Under the pieces are notes generated by a model. It made no database searches and was not told the origin of the DNA. It worked only from the letters and a program-made list of their open reading frames with translations. Positions 11,851-23,444 of a stretch of 64,000 nucleotides of DNA are shown here, piece by piece. The DNA is taken from NCBI GenBank assembly GCA_947311845.1, contig CAMZMU010000041.1:135384677-135448676 (forward strand), read 5' to 3'. Position 1 is the first letter of the stretch, and each line of letters opens with the position of its first letter. The position numbers and the translations under genes were made by a program. The DNA comes from Poa pratensis. Taxonomy: Eukaryota; Streptophyta; Magnoliopsida; Poales; Poaceae.

Positions 11851-13552
11851 GCTTAGACTCGCTTGTCCCCAAGCGAAAACTGAGCTCAGTAAACAAGTCC
11901 ACATGTTTATGGAGTGAAGTGTCGATAATAAAGAATACGGACAAGAAGCATCAGTATTTACTCAGCTAAACAAGTCATTTTAAACAGCAGTCTCTACACA
12001 TTCTACTTAACTTGGAACAAGTAATGGAACAACCACAAATAAAGGTACATTAAGCAAACCAATTGGATGTGGCAAACTGTGTTCTTGGTCAGAGAACAAT
12101 CAACATTCTAACTTATCTTTCAAGAAGAGTCTTTATACTAGAGCTATATTGCAGAAATAGAGTTGCTCAATCATCACTGTTCCTTTCACATTCCAAAGAA
12201 AACTGTCAAAGTCATATTCTCAAAGATAAAACTTCATGTGCTCAAGCAAAGTAGACAAAACATGATAGGAAATATTATGAACTATAAATGATTGTATCTA
12301 TAACAATTCGAGTGCTTGCTCGGGATAGAGGGAATAGGTTTACTGACTCAACAATAAATAAATGATAGGCCCTTCGCAGAGGGAAGCAGGGATTAAAACG
12401 TGTGCTAGAGCTTTTTAGTTCCCGAAGGCATAGAGAGTGTAAAAATATTGCTTTGAGAGGTGTATGCTATTGGTCAACAAATCAGTGGTAGAATCCTTGT
12501 CATCTTCCATACTAATTAACTTTTAGAGCGGTTCCGAGAGTTTATAGAACTGCACTTGTAACAAGCACTTATTGATGACACTCCTCCCAACCATTTCTTT
12601 CCACAAACCATGGCTTGACCGAATCCTCGGTTGCCGACCAACAATCACCGTGGAGGAGTGTCTATTTATTTATTTATAGGGTGGACTAACCAGCTCTTTT
12701 AATGCAAAATAAAAGGTGGAGAAGCAGATGAAGCTGCCAATCCTTGTAAATCAGTTAGCATGGAAGATGACACATCTGCTACCACGTCCTTATGAGCTTG
12801 GTGAACAGTGACACAAAAAGGGATATAATAATAGTTTTGAATAGTTAAAGGTAGCACACGAGAAAATGTACTTGGAGTAGTGCGAACACTACATGATAGG
12901 TAGTTATGGTGGACACGAATGGAGTGCTTTGGTTCAGGGTTTTGGATGCACGAGAAGTATCTCCTCTCAGTACAAGGTTTTAGGCTAGCAAGGTTTAGTA
13001 GCAAGCACAAGAATTGAGAGAGACAAACACTTATAGATCTAATAGAACAACCATGCTATCTACTTTGTGGGCACAAAACACTTTAATTCAAGAATAATAA
13101 ACTCATTGGCCAACAAAGAGGAAAACAATAGGGATAATGTTATTGCAACCAGTTCCCTCTTTTCTACTTAAGTGTAAAAAGTATTGATACTACTGACCAG
13201 TCTAAGTTTGCCACAACCAACTAAATTTACTTGCTGCACCCAAAGTGATGCCAATACTAATGTAACAAGATCAGCATATGACAAAGGACTTGCTGGCTAA
13301 AATAAAGTGTGCAGAAAGTAAAGATAAAGCTTCTCATTAATATTCCATCACAATAAACCTCACACCAACGGATACAACGATAACCAACTAAGGAGTGATA
13401 CTCCACATTGCAAACTATCTCATATGATAACTTCTCTACTCATGGTACTAAGCAAAAATATAAAGATAAAGATAAAGATAAAGATGGTGATACTGAAAAC
13501 ACCCCCCCCCAAGCTTGAAACAAGCTGGGAGTGTGTTGTTACCCATGGTGAA
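11851..13552 (-). other. Non-coding 3' internal region of the Athila-type element
   Basis: No convincing protein is encoded. Athila elements often carry an env-like ORF in this interval; none is visible here. Features seen are a T-rich tract, an AAAGAT hexanucleotide microsatellite (about 13458-13487) and a second purine-rich tract next to AAGCTT at 13502-13516. Confidence 0.6.
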
Positions 13553-14101
13553 TTACTCCCTTGGCGGTGATGGTGGTGGCGCCCCTCTAATGAGCTTCTC
13601 GGCAAGCTCCATTAACTCATCAACTCTACCAATGAGGGTGCGGACAAGCTCTGAATTCTGCTCAATGCGGTTCATCATCCTGTCAGAGGGTGAATCCCAG
13701 CTTTTGGAGTTGTTACCCCACTTCTCTTCAGCTTTGGAGCTCCCTTTTCCTGCATGGTCAGAACGATCCATATCCCAGCTACTGGGCAATTCTGATTCTG
13801 GAACTTTTTCAAAGGGATACTTATGGATGAGAGTGTGAAAAGGCCTTTTGGTATCTGAAGGAAGTGTTCTTGGAGCTAGGAAGCGACGAGGAACTCTCCC
13901 ACCAGTGCTCATCCTCGCGCCCTGCCTGGCCCTGGGCTTGTTCTGCACCACTCCGATGCTTGCAACGGTAGCGGTGGGAATAGGACTTGGATCTTCCTCT
14001 TCTTCACCGACAGCTTCAGTCTTCTCCTTCTCCTCCTCAGCATCTTGGTCTTTCAGATCTTTCTTCAGGCCCTCCTTGTCAGGGTTGTTGGAGGCGACCA
14101 T
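13553..14101 (-). CDS. Athila-type accessory ORF of unknown function
   Basis: A 182-residue frame lies between integrase and the 3' LTR, where Athila-lineage elements carry an additional ORF. It starts MVASNNPDKEG, has an acidic/Lys-rich region (residues about 8-45), a basic Arg-rich middle and an amphipathic C-terminal helix-like segment (about 135-170). No signal peptide or transmembrane segment is visible, so it does not look like an envelope protein. I do not recognise a catalytic motif. It could be a retrotransposon accessory protein; function is unknown. Confidence 0.6.
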   Translation of the reverse strand: MVASNNPDKEGLKKDLKDQDAEEEKEKTEAVGEEEEDPSPIPTATVASIGVVQNKPRARQGARMSTGGRVPRRFLAPRTLPSDTKRPFHTLIHKYPFEKVPESELPSSWDMDRSDHAGKGSSKAEEKWGNNSKSWDSPSDRMMNRIEQNSELVRTLIGRVDELMELAEKLIRGAPPPSPPRE

Positions 14102-14434
14102 GGTGCTCTAGACTTCTACAACCCTGGCAGAAACAGCTCGAAAACAAACGCGACGAAAACACGAGATACGGACCTCGGGAGATCCGGGTAAATATATAGC
14201 AGAAAATAACGCGTGAAAAGGAAAGCACAGGGCGAAGCGGAGTCGGAGGGGGTCTCCGAGGCGACCACGCCATAGCTGGGCGCGGCCCAGGTGGGGCCCG
14301 CGCCCTGCTGTGGCGTGGTGCCCTCGGGCACCTCCTCCGGCACTTATTCGTCTTGATATTTCCAAAATTGTATAAATATAACTAATATAAAAGTTTCGAA
14401 GTAAAACGCGGACTTTTTCTTACCGAAATCATAC

Positions 14435-17400
14435 CTACTTCAAATCAGACTCTGCAGTTTCCTGTTTCTGAGTTTTAATAAATTCCTCCGGAGATACCAT
14501 TTGAATAATATCAACATTTTCATTATAAGATTCTCCAGAAATATAATGTTTAAGTCTCTGCCCATTAACAACTTGAGGTTTGTCACCGTCAAGTGAATTA
14601 ATTTTTATTGCACCAGAACGATAAACTTCTTCCACAATGTAAGGTCCTTCCCATTTTGAGAGTAATTTTCCTGCAAAAAATCTGAGACGAGACCTATACA
14701 ATAAAACTTTATCACCTATGCAAAATTCTCTTTTTAAAATTCTCTTGTCATGCCATCTCTTAACTTTCTCTTTGAAAAGTTTAGCATTTTCATATGCTTC
14801 ACTTCTCCATTCATCTAGAGAGCTTAACTCTAGCAACCTTTTCTCACCAGCTAATTTGAAATCTCTATTAAGCTCTTTGATTGCCCAATAGGCCTTGTGT
14901 TCTAATTCTAGAGGTAAATGACAAGCTTTTCCATAAACCATTTTATAAGGAGACATGCCCATAGGATTTTTATATGCTGTTCTATAAGCCCACAAAGCAT
15001 CATTAAGCTTTCTAGCCCAATTCTTTCTAGACCTATTGACAGTCTTTTGCAAAATCAACTTAATTTCTCTATTTGATAACTCTACTTGACCACTAGTTTG
15101 AGGATGATACGGTGAAGCAATTCTGTGATTGACACCATATTTAGCAAGAGTTTTTCTAAAACCACCATGAATAAAGTGTGAACCACCATCAGTCATGAGA
15201 TATCTAGGCACACCAAACCTCGAGAAAATAACATCCTTAAGCATTTTTAAGGAAGTCTTACCATCAGCACTAGAGGTTGGTATAGCCTCTACCCACTTAG
15301 TAACATAATCAACAGCAACTAGAATATGAGTATAACCATCTGAAGCGGGAAAAGGACCCATAAAGTCAAATCCCCAACAATCAAAAGGTTCAATAACAAG
15401 AGAATAATTCATAGGCATCTCATTACGTCTACTAATATTCCCAACTCTCTGACATTGATCACAGGTCAAAACAAATTTTCTTGCATCTTTAAAAAGAGTA
15501 GGCCAATAAAAACCTGATTGTAGAACCTTTTGTGCAGTTCTGTCTCCGGCGTGATGTCCTCCATAAGCACTACCATGGCATTTATCCAATATTTCCTTCT
15601 GCTCATGCTCTGGAACACATCTTCTCATAATACCATCAACTCCTTCTCTATATAAATGTGGGTCATCCCAAAAATAATGCCTCAAGTCACAGAAGAATTT
15701 CCTCCTTTGCTGATAAGTAAAAGTTGGAGGCAAATACTTGGCAACAATAAAGTTAGCATAATCAGCATACCAGGGACAATCATTCGAATTTACCTTTATA
15801 GAAGCCAACTGCTCATTTCGAAAATTGTCATCAACAGGAATAGGATCATGCATTATATTTTCTAATCTAGACAGATTATCAGCAACAGGATTTTCAGCAC
15901 CTTTTCTATCAACAATATGCAAATCGAACTCTTGTAACAGGAGAACCCATCTAATAAGTCTAGGCTTAGCATCCTTCTTATCCATAAGGTATTTAATAGC
16001 AGCATGATCAGTATGAATAGTTACCTTAGAATCAACAATATAAGGTCTAAACTTATCACAAGCAAACACTACTGCTAAAAATTCCTTCTCAGTAGTAGCA
16101 TAATTCTTTTGAGCTGCATCAAGAGTCTTACTAGCATAATGAATAACATTTAACTTTTTATCTACTCGCTGTCCTAAAACAGCACCTACAGCAAAATCAC
16201 TAGCATCACACATAATTTCAAATGGTAAAGTCCAGTCTGGTGGTTGAACAATAGGAGCAGTTATTAAAGCCTTCTTCAAAATTTCGAATGCCTCTTTACA
16301 CTCGTCATCAAAAACAAATGGAACATCCTTTTGAAGAAGATTGGTAAGTGGCTTTGAAATTTTAGAGAAATCTTTAATAAACCTTCTATAAAAACCAGCA
16401 TGACCAAGAACACTACGAATACCTTTCACATCTCGGGGGCATGGCATTTTCTCAATTGCTTCCACTTTAGCTCTATCAACTTCAATACCTCTTTCAGAAA
16501 TTTTATGCCCAAGAACAATGCCTTCATTAACCATAAAATGGCATTTCTCCCAATTAAGAACAAGATTGGTTTCTTCACATCTCTGCAAAACTTTGTCAAG
16601 ATTGTGCAAACAGTTATCAAAAGAAGTTCCATAGACGGAGAAATCGTCCATGAAGACTTCCACAATTTCTTCACAAAAACCGTGAAAAATAGCAGACATG
16701 CATCTCTGAAAAGTAGCAGGAGCATTACATAAACCAAAAGGCATACGTCTATAAGCATAAGTACCATAAGGACAGGTAAAAGTGGTTTTCTCCTGATCTT
16801 CCTTTCTAACAGCTATTTGGGAAAAACCAGAATAACCATCAAGGAAACAAAAATGAGTTTTCTTAGACAACCTTTCTAACATCTGATCAATAAAAGGCAA
16901 AGGATAATGATCTTTCTTAGTAACCTTATTGACCTTACGAAAATCAATGCACATTCTATAACCAACTACAACTCTCTGAGGAATAAGCTCATCATTTTCA
17001 TTAGGCACAACAGTTATTCCTCCTTTCTTAGGAACACAATGAACAGGACTAACCCATCTACTATCAGCAATAGGATAAATTATACCTGCTTCAAGAAGTT
17101 TTAATACCTCATTTCTTACCACTTCCTTCATCTTAGGAATTAAACGACGTTGATGCTCAACAACAGGCTTGGCATCAGGCTCAATATTAATAGCATGCTG
17201 ACATATAGCAGGAGAAATCCCTTTTAAATCATCAAGAGTATAGCCCATTGCGCCTCTATGTTTCTTCAGAACTTGCAATAATTTTGCTTCTTCATCTCCT
17301 GAAAGTTTAGAACTAATAATAACAGGATATATTTTCTTATCATCAATATGAACATACTTAAGATTATCAGGTAAAGGCTTAAGATCAAAAACAGGGTCTT

Positions 17401-17605
17401 CTTTAGGAGGGGGCGCAATTCCCAGGTCCTCCACAGGTAAATCATGCCTAAGCATTTGAGGTTGACGCAGAAAGATGTCGTCAATCTCCCTTCTTTCTTC
17501 TGCAAAAACTTCACTTTCGTGGTCTTCCAAAAATTGCTGCAAAGCATTGTTAGGACCAACAGCAATAGAAGCAAGCTGTTCAACTTGAAAGTTCTCATTA
17601 GGCAT
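14435..17605 (-). CDS. Athila-type pol: RT, RNase H and integrase
   Basis: A 1056-residue frame carries the Ty3 domain order. RT (about residues 180-370) has [30 protein letters not shown] and the catalytic FMDDFSVYG. RNase H (about 450-570) has '[16 protein letters not shown]'. Integrase (about 640-900) has an H-H-C-C zinc finger ending CDQCQR, first catalytic D in [10 protein letters not shown], second in TDGGSHF and the E in '[13 protein letters not shown]'. The enzyme core looks intact. It lacks an in-frame link to protease because of a 1-nt shift near 17690, so a fused Gag-Pol could not be made from this copy. Confidence 0.93.
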   Translation of the reverse strand: MPNENFQVEQLASIAVGPNNALQQFLEDHESEVFAEERREIDDIFLRQPQMLRHDLPVEDLGIAPPPKEDPVFDLKPLPDNLKYVHIDDKKIYPVIISSKLSGDEEAKLLQVLKKHRGAMGYTLDDLKGISPAICQHAINIEPDAKPVVEHQRRLIPKMKEVVRNEVLKLLEAGIIYPIADSRWVSPVHCVPKKGGITVVPNENDELIPQRVVVGYRMCIDFRKVNKVTKKDHYPLPFIDQMLERLSKKTHFCFLDGYSGFSQIAVRKEDQEKTTFTCPYGTYAYRRMPFGLCNAPATFQRCMSAIFHGFCEEIVEVFMDDFSVYGTSFDNCLHNLDKVLQRCEETNLVLNWEKCHFMVNEGIVLGHKISERGIEVDRAKVEAIEKMPCPRDVKGIRSVLGHAGFYRRFIKDFSKISKPLTNLLQKDVPFVFDDECKEAFEILKKALITAPIVQPPDWTLPFEIMCDASDFAVGAVLGQRVDKKLNVIHYASKTLDAAQKNYATTEKEFLAVVFACDKFRPYIVDSKVTIHTDHAAIKYLMDKKDAKPRLIRWVLLLQEFDLHIVDRKGAENPVADNLSRLENIMHDPIPVDDNFRNEQLASIKVNSNDCPWYADYANFIVAKYLPPTFTYQQRRKFFCDLRHYFWDDPHLYREGVDGIMRRCVPEHEQKEILDKCHGSAYGGHHAGDRTAQKVLQSGFYWPTLFKDARKFVLTCDQCQRVGNISRRNEMPMNYSLVIEPFDCWGFDFMGPFPASDGYTHILVAVDYVTKWVEAIPTSSADGKTSLKMLKDVIFSRFGVPRYLMTDGGSHFIHGGFRKTLAKYGVNHRIASPYHPQTSGQVELSNREIKLILQKTVNRSRKNWARKLNDALWAYRTAYKNPMGMSPYKMVYGKACHLPLELEHKAYWAIKELNRDFKLAGEKRLLELSSLDEWRSEAYENAKLFKEKVKRWHDKRILKREFCIGDKVLLYRSRLRFFAGKLLSKWEGPYIVEEVYRSGAIKINSLDGDKPQVVNGQRLKHYISGESYNENVDIIQMVSPEEFIKTQKQETAESDLK

Positions 17606-17690
17606 TTCAGGTTCATAATGATTCTTAGCAAATTTTGAAAAATTAAACTCATAAGACTCTCCATCGAATCTAGTAAAAATTTCTCTTTTT

Positions 17691-18296
17691 GACAGTCAAT
17701 AATAGCACCACAAGTATTCAGGAAAGGTCTACCAAAAATAATAGGACAAGAGTCACTAGCAGCAGAACCGAGAACTAAGAAATCAGCAGGGTATTTAGTC
17801 TTACCACATAAAACTTCAACATCTCTGACAATGCCAACTGGACAGATAGTTTCCCTATTAGCAAGCTGAATAACCACATCAATATCTTCCAATTCGCAAG
17901 GATCAATTTCCTTCCTGATTTCCTTGTAGAGAGCATAAGGGATAGCGCTGGAACTAGCACCAATATCACAGAGACCATAATAACAATGCTCACCTATTTT
18001 AACAGAAAGCACAGGAACACTAGGCTTTCGAGCTCTTTTAGGATGTGTAACCATGTTAGAAGCTTCTTCACAAAACACAATATGACCTCCTTCTACATTT
18101 TCAGTTACAAGTTCCTTAACCATAGCTACTTCATGTTCTACACTAATTTGCTCATCAGGTTCCCTAGGTTTACGTTCACTTTTGCTAACCACACTAGCCA
18201 AAATAGAGTGTTCTTTTACTTTAACAGGAAAAGGTATTTTTTCAATATAGGGTTCTGGTATAATGCGATCAACAGTTTGAACTTCAACATTTTTAG
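17691..18296 (-). pseudogene. Athila-type aspartic protease, frame-disconnected
   Basis: The frame includes a retropepsin-like segment with active-site 'CDIGASSSAIP' and a downstream 'CPIIFGRPFLNT' block. In the family, protease is fused between Gag and RT. Here a 1-nt change near 18297 places it out of frame with Gag, and another near 17690 places it out of frame with RT. The open frame extends to 17266, but the part below about 17690 reads the wrong phase of RT. Confidence 0.8.
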
Positions 18297-19151
18297 CAAG
18301 AGCAAATTAGCATTATCTTCATAAGGTTCATGATACTTTTCCCAACCTTGTCTAGGAATATCGAGATACGAGGCAAAGGCCTTAAAGTAATTAACAACAA
18401 CTTGAGAATCAAGACCATAAGTAGCATTAAAATTACGAAAACTATCAGTCTCCATAAAGGATTTAATGCATTCGAAATCATAATTTATACCTGACTCCCT
18501 ACCTTTGTCGTTCTCCCATCCTTCAGTATTTTCCTGGATACGATCAAGAAGATCCCATTTATCTTCATCCTTCATACGAGTGAATGACCAAGAACAAGAA
18601 GTGTCCAATAAATCTTTATCATGATAGGAAAGTCTTGCATAAAAGTTATTGATGACAATATTACTTGGAATCCCATGAACAGGGCATTTGAGCATTAATA
18701 ATTTCAATCTCCCCCAAGCTTGGGCAATACTTTCTCCCTCATAAGGCCAAAAAGTGAATATAGAATTCCGATCCTTATGAATCTCACTTGGAGGATAAAA
18801 CTTGTAATAAAAGAGAGGGACAATTTCAGCCCAGCTCAATGAAGGACCATTCTTCAGCAGACTATACCATTCAGCAGCTCTGCCATCCAGCGACAGAGTA
18901 AATAATTTCCTTTTAATAATGTCCATCGAAATACCTGCACACTTGAACAAACCGCATAGTTCATGTATATAAAGCAAATGATTACCAGGATGAACAGTTC
19001 CATCATAGCGGTTATCCATAATACGTCCAACAATTTTCGTAGGTATTTTAAATGGAACAATCTCAGCAGATGGAGGATCATCTACTACCGTAGCAGTGGT
19101 AGTAGTCCTCCCAAACAGCGAACCAAATGGATTTGACTCCATAACAGTCAT
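18216..19151 (-). pseudogene. Athila-type gag, truncated by frameshift
   Basis: The likely start is the ATG at 19151 (MTVMESNPFG) or 19142 (MESNPFG). The longer open frame upstream only reads through the LTR. The protein has a retrotransposon-gag core (residues about 60-190: 'HELCGLFKCAGI', 'LSLDGRAAEWYSLL', 'YYKFYPPSEIHKDRNSIFTF', 'ESIAQAWGRLKLLMLKCPVHG'). Around 18297 the sequence loses one base and the last ~25 residues are out-of-phase. Function in intact relatives: virus-like particle structure and RNA packaging. Confidence 0.85.
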
Positions 19152-19199
19152 TACAGTAAATAATTTCCTTACCAATTTCCTTACCAATAGCGCTTCACT

Positions 19200-19216
19200 C
19201 CCCGGCAACGGCGCCA
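19200..19216 (-). promoter_or_regulatory. Primer-binding site matching tRNA-Asp
   Basis: The plus-strand sequence CCCCGGCAACGGCGCCA equals the 3' end of plant tRNA-Asp including CCA. Its complement is the minus-strand primer site, 11 nt inside the 5' LTR. A tRNA-Asp primer is typical of the Athila lineage. Confidence 0.9.
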
Positions 19217-19227
19217 GAAAATAGTCT

Positions 19228-20721
19228 TGATGACCCACAAGTATAGGGGGTGTATCGCAGTACTTTCGATAAATAAGAGTGTCGAACCCAACGAGGAGCA
19301 GAAGGTGCTGGCAAGTAGTTTTGATCAAGAATTCACTGTAAAAGCTAGCAGACAGGTTTTCAGTAGTATTCGAAACAGCAGGTAAAAACAGTGCAAGTAA
19401 ATAAACGAGCGCGGCAACAAATGCAGCGAGTGGCCCAATCCTTTTGAGTGCAAAGGACAAGCCGAGTGTGTTACTTATAAGAGACAAATGTTCCTGAGGA
19501 CACATGGGAATTTCGTCAAGTGCTTTCGCTTCGTGCAACTGGTTAATCTTCATTGTTTTGATAAGTGTTGTGTGGGTGAATCTATGCTAACGCACCGCCC
19601 TTCCTAGGACTAATACGCACTTGTGATTATACCCCCTGCAAGCATCCGCGAATGCAGAAAAGTAATTAAGATAAATCTAACCACAGCTTTAAACTCTGAG
19701 ACCCTACGCTCCCTCGTGCACTATCTTACTAACGGGGGTTCAGGTTTCTGTCACTCCGGCAACCCCTCAACTAGCAAGCTAGGTACACGATGCATTCCCC
19801 TAGGCCCATAAAGGTGAAGTGTCATGTAGTCGACGTTCACATGACACCACTAGAAGAATGACACCACAACTTAAATATCAAACCATTAAATATTAACGCA
19901 GCATTATTTCACTACTAACAACATGACTTCCCCATGTCCTCAAGAACTACAAACTACTCACAAGACATCATATGGATCATGATCAGAGATGATATGGCAA
20001 TGAATAACAATCTGGACATGAACACTAATCCACCAAACAAACTCAATAGCATCAATAACAAGGAGTAATCAACACCGGGAGAGTCTCCCCAATGAACTAG
20101 ACAAGGTACAGCCCTAGATGTTACAGCAAGATGGATGTGGAGTCGGTGGAGATGATGGTGATGGCGCAGTGGATGGTGGTGATGATGATCCCGATGAAGT
20201 CCAGCGTGATGACGATGACGATGGCGATGATTTCCCCTCTCCGGGAGGGAATTTCCCCGGCAGGATCTCCCTGCCAGAGAGCTCTTTCTCTCTCGGTGGT
20301 TTCCGTCCCGTGGAGGCGGCGGAATATTTCGTGGACGTCCCCCCGTGCTTAGGTTTTCGGGAGGCAGATATACGCGAAGAGGCAACCTGGGGGGTGGACC
20401 CAGGTGGCCACGCCACAGGCCAGCCGCGCCCAGGTGTGGCGTGGGGCCCACCTGGCCCACCTGGCTGCCTCCTTTTGGCTGCCTCCGGCATCTGACATTA
20501 TAAGACCCCAGAATTGGTTTCGTGATTTTTGGAGTTCCGCTGATATGTTGACTTGACGACGCTTTTTCCAGCAGAAACCTGACTCCGGAAGGATAATTCC
20601 CAATAATCATCAAACATGCAAAATAAGGCAAAATAACATAAGTATCATGTATTAATATGAAATATAAGGATAGATAATGACAAATTATGATATAAAATAG
20701 TGATGCAAAATGGATGTATCA
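19228..20721 (-). repeat. 5' LTR of the Athila-type element
   Basis: 1494 bp. It begins TGATGACCC on the plus strand and ends GATGTATCA. It carries a 17-bp deletion relative to the partner LTR and a 1-nt deletion in GACGTCCCCCC. It acts as promoter for minus-strand transcription in the intact family. Confidence 0.95.
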
Positions 20722-20726
20722 GCTGC
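20722..20726. repeat. Target-site duplication (GCTGC), right
   Basis: Exact copy of 10323-10327, immediately after the ATCA end of the right LTR. Confidence 0.92.
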
Positions 20727-21072
20727 CACGCCCCCAGTAGACTCGGTCGACGGCGCCATCTCCAGTATAGGCGCAGCAAGGTCGGCGAAGTGCGGCGGAT
20801 CATCTCCACAATGTCTCGTCCTCTTGGAGTACTCGGACTTGAATTATACGGCGTTATCGCCATCACAGTCCTGACTTGAGCTCCGGGAGCTACGGTCTTG
20901 TTAGCTGAGGAGGTCCCTGAAGCAGAAGTGCCATCCACATCCATGTTGGAGGAAGGAGTACTGTGTAGGTTATCCTGACCCAAGGTGTCGCCCAAACCGT
21001 GCTCATTTCCTTCCTCCTCGTCAGTGTCATCACTCTTTCGTCGCCAAAAGAAGGGGACGAAGTTGGGATCCT
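20722..21072 (-). mobile_element. LINE 5' remnant (ORF1 piece) beyond the Athila insertion
   Basis: The minus-strand frame here encodes 'DPNFVPFFWRRKSDD', an acidic run, and 'RTVMAITPYNSSPSTPRGRD', then meets the Athila LTR. It is the N-ward part of the ORF1 continued at 10327. Homology to the second RING gene's upstream flank resumes at about 21078, and CTGAACAAAAT (21071-21081) resembles the CAGAACAGAAT at the other LINE end, so this marks the LINE 5' end. Confidence 0.7.
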
Positions 21073-21193
21073 GAACAAAATCCTGCCTTTGTTTTTCTTG
21101 TGTTGAGTAAACAGTAGGAGGGAGAAGATGTCGGCGAAACTTCACACATGTCAGAACTGAGAAGCAGCCAAACAAACAAGCACATATACATTC

Positions 21194-21251
21194 TACTCCC
21201 CCCTTTCCATATTTAGACAAAGCTATGTCAAATATTTTGGAACAGAGTGAG
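21194..21251. mobile_element. Short Stowaway-like remnant
   Basis: The left end TACTCCCCCCTTTCC and a right part ATTTTGGAACAGAGTGAG resemble the two ends of a Stowaway MITE with most of the interior lost. No matching segment is obvious in the paralogous flank of RING gene 2. Confidence 0.4.
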
Positions 21252-22138
21252 AAGAATCGAAGAGGATTTCTTCGAGTGGGCCAAGCCTAAAGTGACGATT
21301 AAAAGGTTGATGAATTTGCTGATCCTCGGTTGCAACTGGCCACGAATTTTACAGTGCTAGGAAGCAAGAGTGCCAACAATTACTTGCAATGTTGAGCATT
21401 TTTTTCTCTTAAGGTTAGTTTTCGTCTAATATTTTTTATTACAAGCAAGATGCACACACACTACTAAACACTGCGCCCAAACATCTACGGAGTACGTACG
21501 TATGTGTGTTTTCTAATTCAAGCTAGAATTACCAACACCGAGAATAGATTATTCCCGCTGACCATTGACCCATGAAGGGTAGTTCTCTCGGCAACTTGTC
21601 TATTTCACTATTCTGTCATGCTTAATCAATTTCTACATTCTATCTGACATAGATTAGTTTTACATATGTAACATTTTTACTGTATTTACATATGTAACTG
21701 AATGTGAATAGTTAGGTTTTTTCAATAAAAAATAAGAACATATGACTGAGATTTAAGAAAATATCAAAGTCAACCGAGAAATCAACAGTTGCGATTTTTT
21801 TGCATTGGAAGACAGCGATGTTGCATCTCGTTCTAGAAACATAGACAATTACATGGTAACTGCATCTAGGTTGGCTAGTGAAATGTCGATCGTGCAAATG
21901 AAGATTTGCAAGTGAAACAAAGACAGTTAAGTTCAAAACAGGAGTAGTACAACCGGACAACACACCGGAGTTGTCCAATGTCCACCGGAAGAAGAAAGGA
22001 AATTAGCGGAAATATTCTACGAAACCTCAACCCCTGTTTTTTTTTTCTTCTCACTGCCTCATGTTAGCCGAGAGGCCTCTGGACCTCAGCTCACATAGTA
22101 AAGCATGAGCTACCTTGCTGACACTGGTCAAGGATAGC

Positions 22139-22624
22139 ATGGGCCCGGACTTCAAGTTCCACCTGGAGATCGCCGCGGTGGTCGCGATGGCGCTGCTCAT
22201 CGTCGCCGTGGCCTTCGTCGCCTCCGGAGGTGGCGACTCCGAACGAGCTGGCAGCGGCGACGCAGCAGCCGGCGCGGTGCACGCCTCCGGCGACGTCGAG
22301 AGTGCCCTCGGCGGCGTCACGCTCATGGCGTACGAGCTGGCGGCCACCGGCAAGGAGAAGACGGAGGAGGCGGAGGAGCGGTGCGCCATCTGCCTGTCGG
22401 AGTACGGCGAGGCCAGCGAGCTGGTGCAGGTGGTGCCGGCGTGCGGGCACTTCTTCCACGCCGAGTGTGGCGTCGACCGGTGGCTCCGGGCGCACCGGAC
22501 TTGCCCGCTCTGCCGCGGCGGACTGTGGCCGGCGCCGGCGCCGAGAATCATAAGGCCACTGGCGCTACCGAGGATGACACGGCCGGAGTGCCCGCCGATG
22601 CCGCCGCGGAGGACGGCTCGTTAG
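22139..22624 (+). CDS. RING-H2 (ATL-like) E3 ubiquitin ligase, copy 1
   Basis: Single-exon gene for 161 residues. The ATG at 22139 was chosen because it begins [15 protein letters not shown], aligned with the start of copy 2; the frame can be extended upstream only through non-ATG codons. A transmembrane helix (about residues 10-28) is followed by a spacer with [12 protein letters not shown], and then a complete C3H2C3 RING-H2 finger at residues 82-125 ([20 protein letters not shown]). This architecture is that of membrane-anchored ATL-type E3 ligases, which pass ubiquitin from an E2 to substrates; the substrate is unknown. A Pro-rich tail follows. A 15.6-kb retroelement block sits about 1.1 kb upstream. 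Confidence 0.88.
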   Translation: MGPDFKFHLEIAAVVAMALLIVAVAFVASGGGDSERAGSGDAAAGAVHASGDVESALGGVTLMAYELAATGKEKTEEAEERCAICLSEYGEASELVQVVPACGHFFHAECGVDRWLRAHRTCPLCRGGLWPAPAPRIIRPLALPRMTRPECPPMPPRRTAR

Positions 22625-22664
22625 TTTGTTTAGTCAACACGTGTTTCGTCCATCGTTTTCGATG

Positions 22665-23230
22665 AGTGATGTTAGGATTTACAGAGTACAGACTACAGAC
22701 AGACTCCATCTATTTCGAAGGAAGTACTCCGTATTGTATTGTCGGGTTGGATACGATGAATTTCTGGTCATAACAGAGAATTTGCCAACCTTAACCGATC
22801 ATGTTGAGATTTTGGTTGCATCGTGAGAATGGCCGTAACACTGTTTATTTTGAGCACCATATATTCATCTATCCCTTCACCGAGTTAAGTACCCTTCACC
22901 TTAAGAGTTAGGCTAGTCATGTTAGAGGCGGATTACAAAAAAAAGAGCATTCAGGAGTTTTTCATGTGTGTGTAAACAAGAATCGATCCGATGGCTACAA
23001 GAAAATAACACATATTCAAACATAAAGCATTAACATCAGTCAACTTCTGAAAGGAAAACGGTGTCGACAGGATCGTAGTCTATGCGTGGACCATGAGTCC
23101 ATGACACGTTCAACCAATCAAGCTATGATTTTCCTATGTCGACTCCCCGCACCAGCGCAAGTCGTAGATATTCTTATATTACTCCGGGCACGAAGATAAA
23201 CCCAAGAAACAATACAAGGGGGAATCTACA
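22665..23230. other. 3' flank of RING gene 1; no gene seen
   Basis: AT-rich sequence with no supported open frame or recognisable repeat. It should contain the 3'UTR of the upstream gene; no clear polyadenylation signal could be singled out. Confidence 0.4.
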
Positions 23231-23444
23231 TACTCTCTCTCATTTCAAAATATAATTTTTATTACAAAATCAGACATCGGTGCTTTGACACAAATTCATA
23301 GCATTGGATTCGTATTGAAAAGCATTTACGTATGATTTTGATCTTGTAATCATTGACTCTAATTTTTTTACAAGATATTGTATGCTATGATGAATTAAAA
23401 CTTGACAGCCAAAATATACATTACATTTTGAAACAAAAGGAGTA
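23231..23444. mobile_element. Stowaway-like MITE
   Basis: The left end is TACTCTCTCTCATTTCAAAA and the right end is an imperfect inverted version (CATTTTGAAACAAAAGGAGTA). TA is at both edges. At about 214 bp, AT-rich and non-coding, it fits the Stowaway family. Confidence 0.65.

Larger units (their letters stand above)
10328..20721 (-). mobile_element. Complete Athila-lineage Ty3 LTR retrotransposon, minus strand
   Basis: A 10.4-kb element has 1.5-kb LTRs (10328-11839 and 19228-20721), TGAT/ATCA ends, a 5-bp TSD, a tRNA-Asp primer site (19200-19216), gag, protease, RT/RNase H, integrase, an extra 3' ORF (13553-14101) and a polypurine tract (11840-11850). The tRNA-Asp primer and the long 3' region after integrase are hallmarks of Athila-type elements. 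By eye the LTRs differ by only one substitution, one 1-nt indel and one 17-bp deletion, so insertion was recent. Two 1-nt frameshifts separate gag, PR and pol. It interrupts LINE ORF1. Confidence 0.95.
21090..22660 (+). repeat. Tandem duplication unit 1 (RING-H2 gene 1 with promoter)
   Basis: This unit matches 24425-25740 in the same orientation. Matching non-coding strings include GAGAAGATGTCG, 'TTTGCAAGTGAAA(C/T)AAAGACAGTTAAG' in part, 'GGAAGAAGAAAGG' and 'AAACCTCAACYCC'. The homology covers about 1 kb of upstream sequence as well as the gene, showing a segmental tandem duplication. Confidence 0.8.

Noticed and set aside
11840..14101. Possible envelope-like gene in the Athila 3' region
   Set aside because: The only ORF (13553-14101) has no signal peptide, transmembrane segment or cleavage motif; the remainder is non-coding.
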